This document shows, piece after piece, positions 62,084 to 64,000 of a stretch of 64,000 bases of DNA. Positions within the stretch are counted from its first letter, which is position 1. Every line of letters starts with the position of its first letter. The DNA is from UBA6019 sp035535055. Lineage in GTDB: Bacteria > Chloroflexota > Dormibacteria > Dormibacterales > Dormibacteraceae. The notes under the pieces are model-generated. The model did no database searches, was not told where the DNA came from, and saw nothing but the letters and a program-made list of their open reading frames with translations. The stretch lies in the NCBI GenBank assembly GCA_035535055.1, contig DATLQT010000031.1, positions 1 to 64,000 of the forward strand. Direction: 5' to 3'. The position numbers were made by a program, and so were the translations under genes.

Positions 62084-62848
62084 CTAAGCGATCCTCCGGC
62101 GGTAGATGACCCTGGCGAAGATGTACGCGAGCATGAGGGTGGCGACACACCAGGCAAGGGCGATCCAGATGGAGGTGCCGACCGGCTGCTGTGTGAACAG
62201 GTCGCGGATCGCGTTGACGATGGATGTCACCGGCTGGTGCTCGGCGAAGGCGCGCACAGGGCCGGGCATCGTGTTGGTGGGCACGAATGCCGAGCTCACG
62301 AACGGCAGGAAGATGAGCGGGAAGGAGAAGCCGCTCACGCCGTCGGCGGTCGTCGCGGTCAGGCCGGGGATAACGGCGATCCACGTCAACGCCAGGGTGA
62401 ACACGATCAGGATGCCGGCGACCGCGAGCCACGCCAGCACTCCCGCCCCCGAGCGGAAGCCCATGAGGAGGGCGACCCCCACCACGACCGCGAGCGAAAT
62501 CAGATTCGCGACCAGCGATGTCAGCACGTGCGCCCACAGCACCGACGACCGTGCGATCGGCATTGACTGGAGTCGCTCGAAGATGCCGCTCTTCATGTCC
62601 AGGAAGAGCCGGTATGCGGTGTAGGAGATCCCCGACGCAATCGTGATGACCAGAATGCCCGGCAGCAGGTAGCTCACATACGAGGCCGACCCTGATCTGA
62701 TCGCGCCGCCGAACACGTAGACGAACAGCAGCATGAAGGCGATCGGCATGATCGTGGTCGTGATGATGGTGTCCAGGCTGCGCGCGATGTGGCGCAGGGA
62801 TCGTCCCAGCAATACGGTGGTGTCGCCGAAGAGGTGCTTGGTCATCAT
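62084..62848 (-). CDS. ABC-2 permease (DrrB family)
   Basis: The 254-residue permease has six transmembrane helices and the ABC-2 region DMKSGIFERLQSMPIARSSVLWAHVLTSLVANL between helices 2 and 3, typical of daunorubicin-resistance DrrB relatives. It works with the preceding ATPase to export a lipophilic compound or lipid. The start is 6 bases after the ATPase stop. Cargo unknown. Confidence 0.87.
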   Translation of the reverse strand: MMTKHLFGDTTVLLGRSLRHIARSLDTIITTTIMPIAFMLLFVYVFGGAIRSGSASYVSYLLPGILVITIASGISYTAYRLFLDMKSGIFERLQSMPIARSSVLWAHVLTSLVANLISLAVVVGVALLMGFRSGAGVLAWLAVAGILIVFTLALTWIAVIPGLTATTADGVSGFSFPLIFLPFVSSAFVPTNTMPGPVRAFAEHQPVTSIVNAIRDLFTQQPVGTSIWIALAWCVATLMLAYIFARVIYRRRIA

Positions 62849-62854
62849 TGTTCC

Positions 62855-63694
62855 TTACTCCGTTCCGGCGGCGCGGTCACTGGCGGCATCGCCGTTCTTG
62901 CCGTCGTCATCGACGATGGCGAGGAAGACGTCCTCGAGAGTCGGCTGCTTCTCGACGTATTCGACCTTCGCGGGCGGCAGCAGCTGCCTGAGCTGGGCAA
63001 GGGTGCCATTCACGATGATCCGACCCCCGTGGAGGATCGCGATGCAATCGGCCAGTTGTTCGGCCTCGTCCAGATACTGCGTCGTGAGCAGCACCGTCGT
63101 GCCCTGCTCGGCGAGTTCCTTGACGGCCTGCCACACCTCGAGGCGCGCCTGGGGGTCGAGCCCGTTCGTCGGCTCGTCGAGGAAGATCACCGGTGGATTC
63201 CCGATGAGGCTCATCGCGATGTCGAGGCGGCGGCGCATGCCACCTGAATACGTCGCCACCCTTCGCGCGGCCGCTTCGGTCAGCGAGAAACGATCGAGCA
63301 GGTCAGCCGCGATCGTGCCCGGGTCCTTGAGGTGCCGCAGCCGGGCGACCAGTACGAGGTTCTCTCGCCCGCTGAGGATTTCGTCGACGGCCGCGAACTG
63401 TCCGGTGAGGCTGATGGACTCCCGCACGTCGCCAGCCTGCGTGGCGACATCGAAACCGTTGACGCTGGCAGTCCCCGCGTCGGCCCTGAGCAGCGTGGAC
63501 AGGATGTTCACGACCGTCGTCTTGCCCGCCCCGTTCGAGCCGAGCAGGGCGAAGATGCTGCCCCGCGCTACGTCGAAGTCCACGCCGCGGAGCACCTCCA
63601 GCTTCTTGTACGACTTCGCTAGACCCCTAACGTGGATCACGCGCCCCTGGGCCTGATCGGCTGTCAGCGGGGGCGAAGGCGTTGCGACTGTCAT
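62855..63694 (-). CDS. ABC transporter ATPase (DrrA family)
   Basis: The 279-residue ATPase has Walker A LGSNGAGKTT, signature YSGGMRRRLDIAMSL, Walker B VIFLDEPTNGLDPQ and the DrrA-type C-terminal motif KVEYVEKQPTLEDVFLAI. The start overlaps the DUF4097 gene stop (ATGA). Together with the permease it forms a two-component multidrug/lipid exporter. The Arg-rich GGMRRRLD and LTGQFAAVDEILSGRENL segments are hallmarks of the family. Confidence 0.92.
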   Translation of the reverse strand: MTVATPSPPLTADQAQGRVIHVRGLAKSYKKLEVLRGVDFDVARGSIFALLGSNGAGKTTVVNILSTLLRADAGTASVNGFDVATQAGDVRESISLTGQFAAVDEILSGRENLVLVARLRHLKDPGTIAADLLDRFSLTEAAARRVATYSGGMRRRLDIAMSLIGNPPVIFLDEPTNGLDPQARLEVWQAVKELAEQGTTVLLTTQYLDEAEQLADCIAILHGGRIIVNGTLAQLRQLLPPAKVEYVEKQPTLEDVFLAIVDDDGKNGDAASDRAAGTE

Positions 63695-64000
63695 TGGGCG
63701 GCTTCCCTTGAACGGTGGATGACGATGTCGCCGTAGGACGTGCGCGCTCGCAGCTGGACGGTCTCGTCCGACGGCTGGGGGCCGTTCGAGGCCCTGAGAG
63801 AGTTCTCGACGCGGCCGAAGCTGGAGGAGACGTCGAGCAGGGCGGCGGTGCCCTCCCGGATCCCGATCTCGAGCCGGCCGTAGGCGGTCTTGACGGCGAC
63901 GGTTCCGCGGACGACCTCGCCGACCCGAACGTCACCGTTGGCGGTCCTGGCCTCGACCGCCCCGAGCGCGCGGTCGATGCTGATGTCGCCGTTGGAGGAG
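63691..64000 (-). CDS. DUF4097 beta-helix protein, C-terminal part (5' truncated by window)
   Basis: The open frame from the window edge to TGA 63691-63693 encodes about 103 residues of repeated short strands: SSNGDISIDRALGAVEARTA, NGDVRVGEVV, AYGRLEIGI, SSFGRVENSL and SYGDIVIHRS. This repeating NGD/YGD pattern is that of DUF4097 putative adhesin-like proteins, often encoded beside transporters and anti-sigma-type regulators. It is co-translated with the DrrA-type ATPase. The N-terminus lies outside. Confidence 0.82.
   Translation of the reverse strand, partial: SSNGDISIDRALGAVEARTANGDVRVGEVVRGTVAVKTAYGRLEIGIREGTAALLDVSSSFGRVENSLRASNGPQPSDETVQLRARTSYGDIVIHRSREAAQ

Overview
The window is a gene-dense, very GC-rich stretch of bacterial chromosome with frequent GTG and TTG starts and mostly overlapping (ATGA/GTGA) operons. 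No rRNA or unambiguous taxonomic marker is present. GC content, a K+-independent H+-pyrophosphatase, a Gld-type ABC exporter cluster, a fused membrane/spermidine-synthase protein and cyanobacterial-like Pho boxes (CTTAACC units every 11 bp) fit an uncultured soil-type lineage such as Dormibacterota/Chloroflexota or a deep actinobacterium. This placement is an inference only.

Layout. 1-571: the 3' end of a tyrosine-integrase gene facing a CAT-anticodon tRNA (probably tRNA-Ile2), i.e. the edge of an integrated element lying to the left. 629-2944: minus-strand genes for a UroD-family protein, a VOC protein, a MOSC protein and a glutaredoxin-like protein lacking its cysteines. 3062-7171: small unknown gene plus glcDEF (glycolate oxidase). 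7168-10097: PP2C phosphatase and a long Trp-repeat FHA protein. 10201-14771: galactose operon galT-galK-GH2 glycosidase, joined by tiny coupling ORFs. 14890-15130: short structured transcript with a perfect Shine-Dalgarno and a terminator. 15158-19886: thioesterase, spermidine synthase-like protein, lipoprotein, phosphoesterase, small stress-like protein, and a frameshifted membrane gene with a palindromic operator.

19909-26659: six-gene minus-strand operon combining a benzoate-CoA-ligase-like enzyme, a decarboxylating dehydrogenase, LeuC/LeuD-type hydro-lyase, an IPM/homocitrate synthase-family enzyme and an E1-alpha 2-oxoacid dehydrogenase. It looks like a 2-oxoacid chain-elongation and CoA-activation route and is the best candidate for undescribed metabolism. 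27036-33574: membrane protein, H+-PPase and the Gld-type ABC cluster. 33650-41326: CinA-like protein, acyl-CoA ligase, SDR, YihY/BrkB-type protein, S9 peptidase, thiolase, and a 48-residue membrane peptide coupled to thiolase. 41424-46813: ResA-like thioredoxin, a DUF4382-like/SCO/TlpA fusion, DNA glycosylase, VOC protein, TypA, cold shock protein.

47004-54853: phosphate-control region: SDR, a receiver-domain gene broken at a (CG)6 tract, a Cys-rich mini-protein, pstS, phoR-like kinase, then pstB-phoU-phoB-pstC-pstA in an unusual order, with three 11-bp-phased Pho-box arrays. 54866-64000: gamma-glutamyltransferase, arsenate reductase, O-methyltransferase, membrane protein, CorA, lipoprotein, GT39-type glycosyltransferase, Imm-5-like protein, a DrrAB-type ABC exporter and a truncated DUF4097 protein. 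No CRISPR array or insertion sequence was seen.
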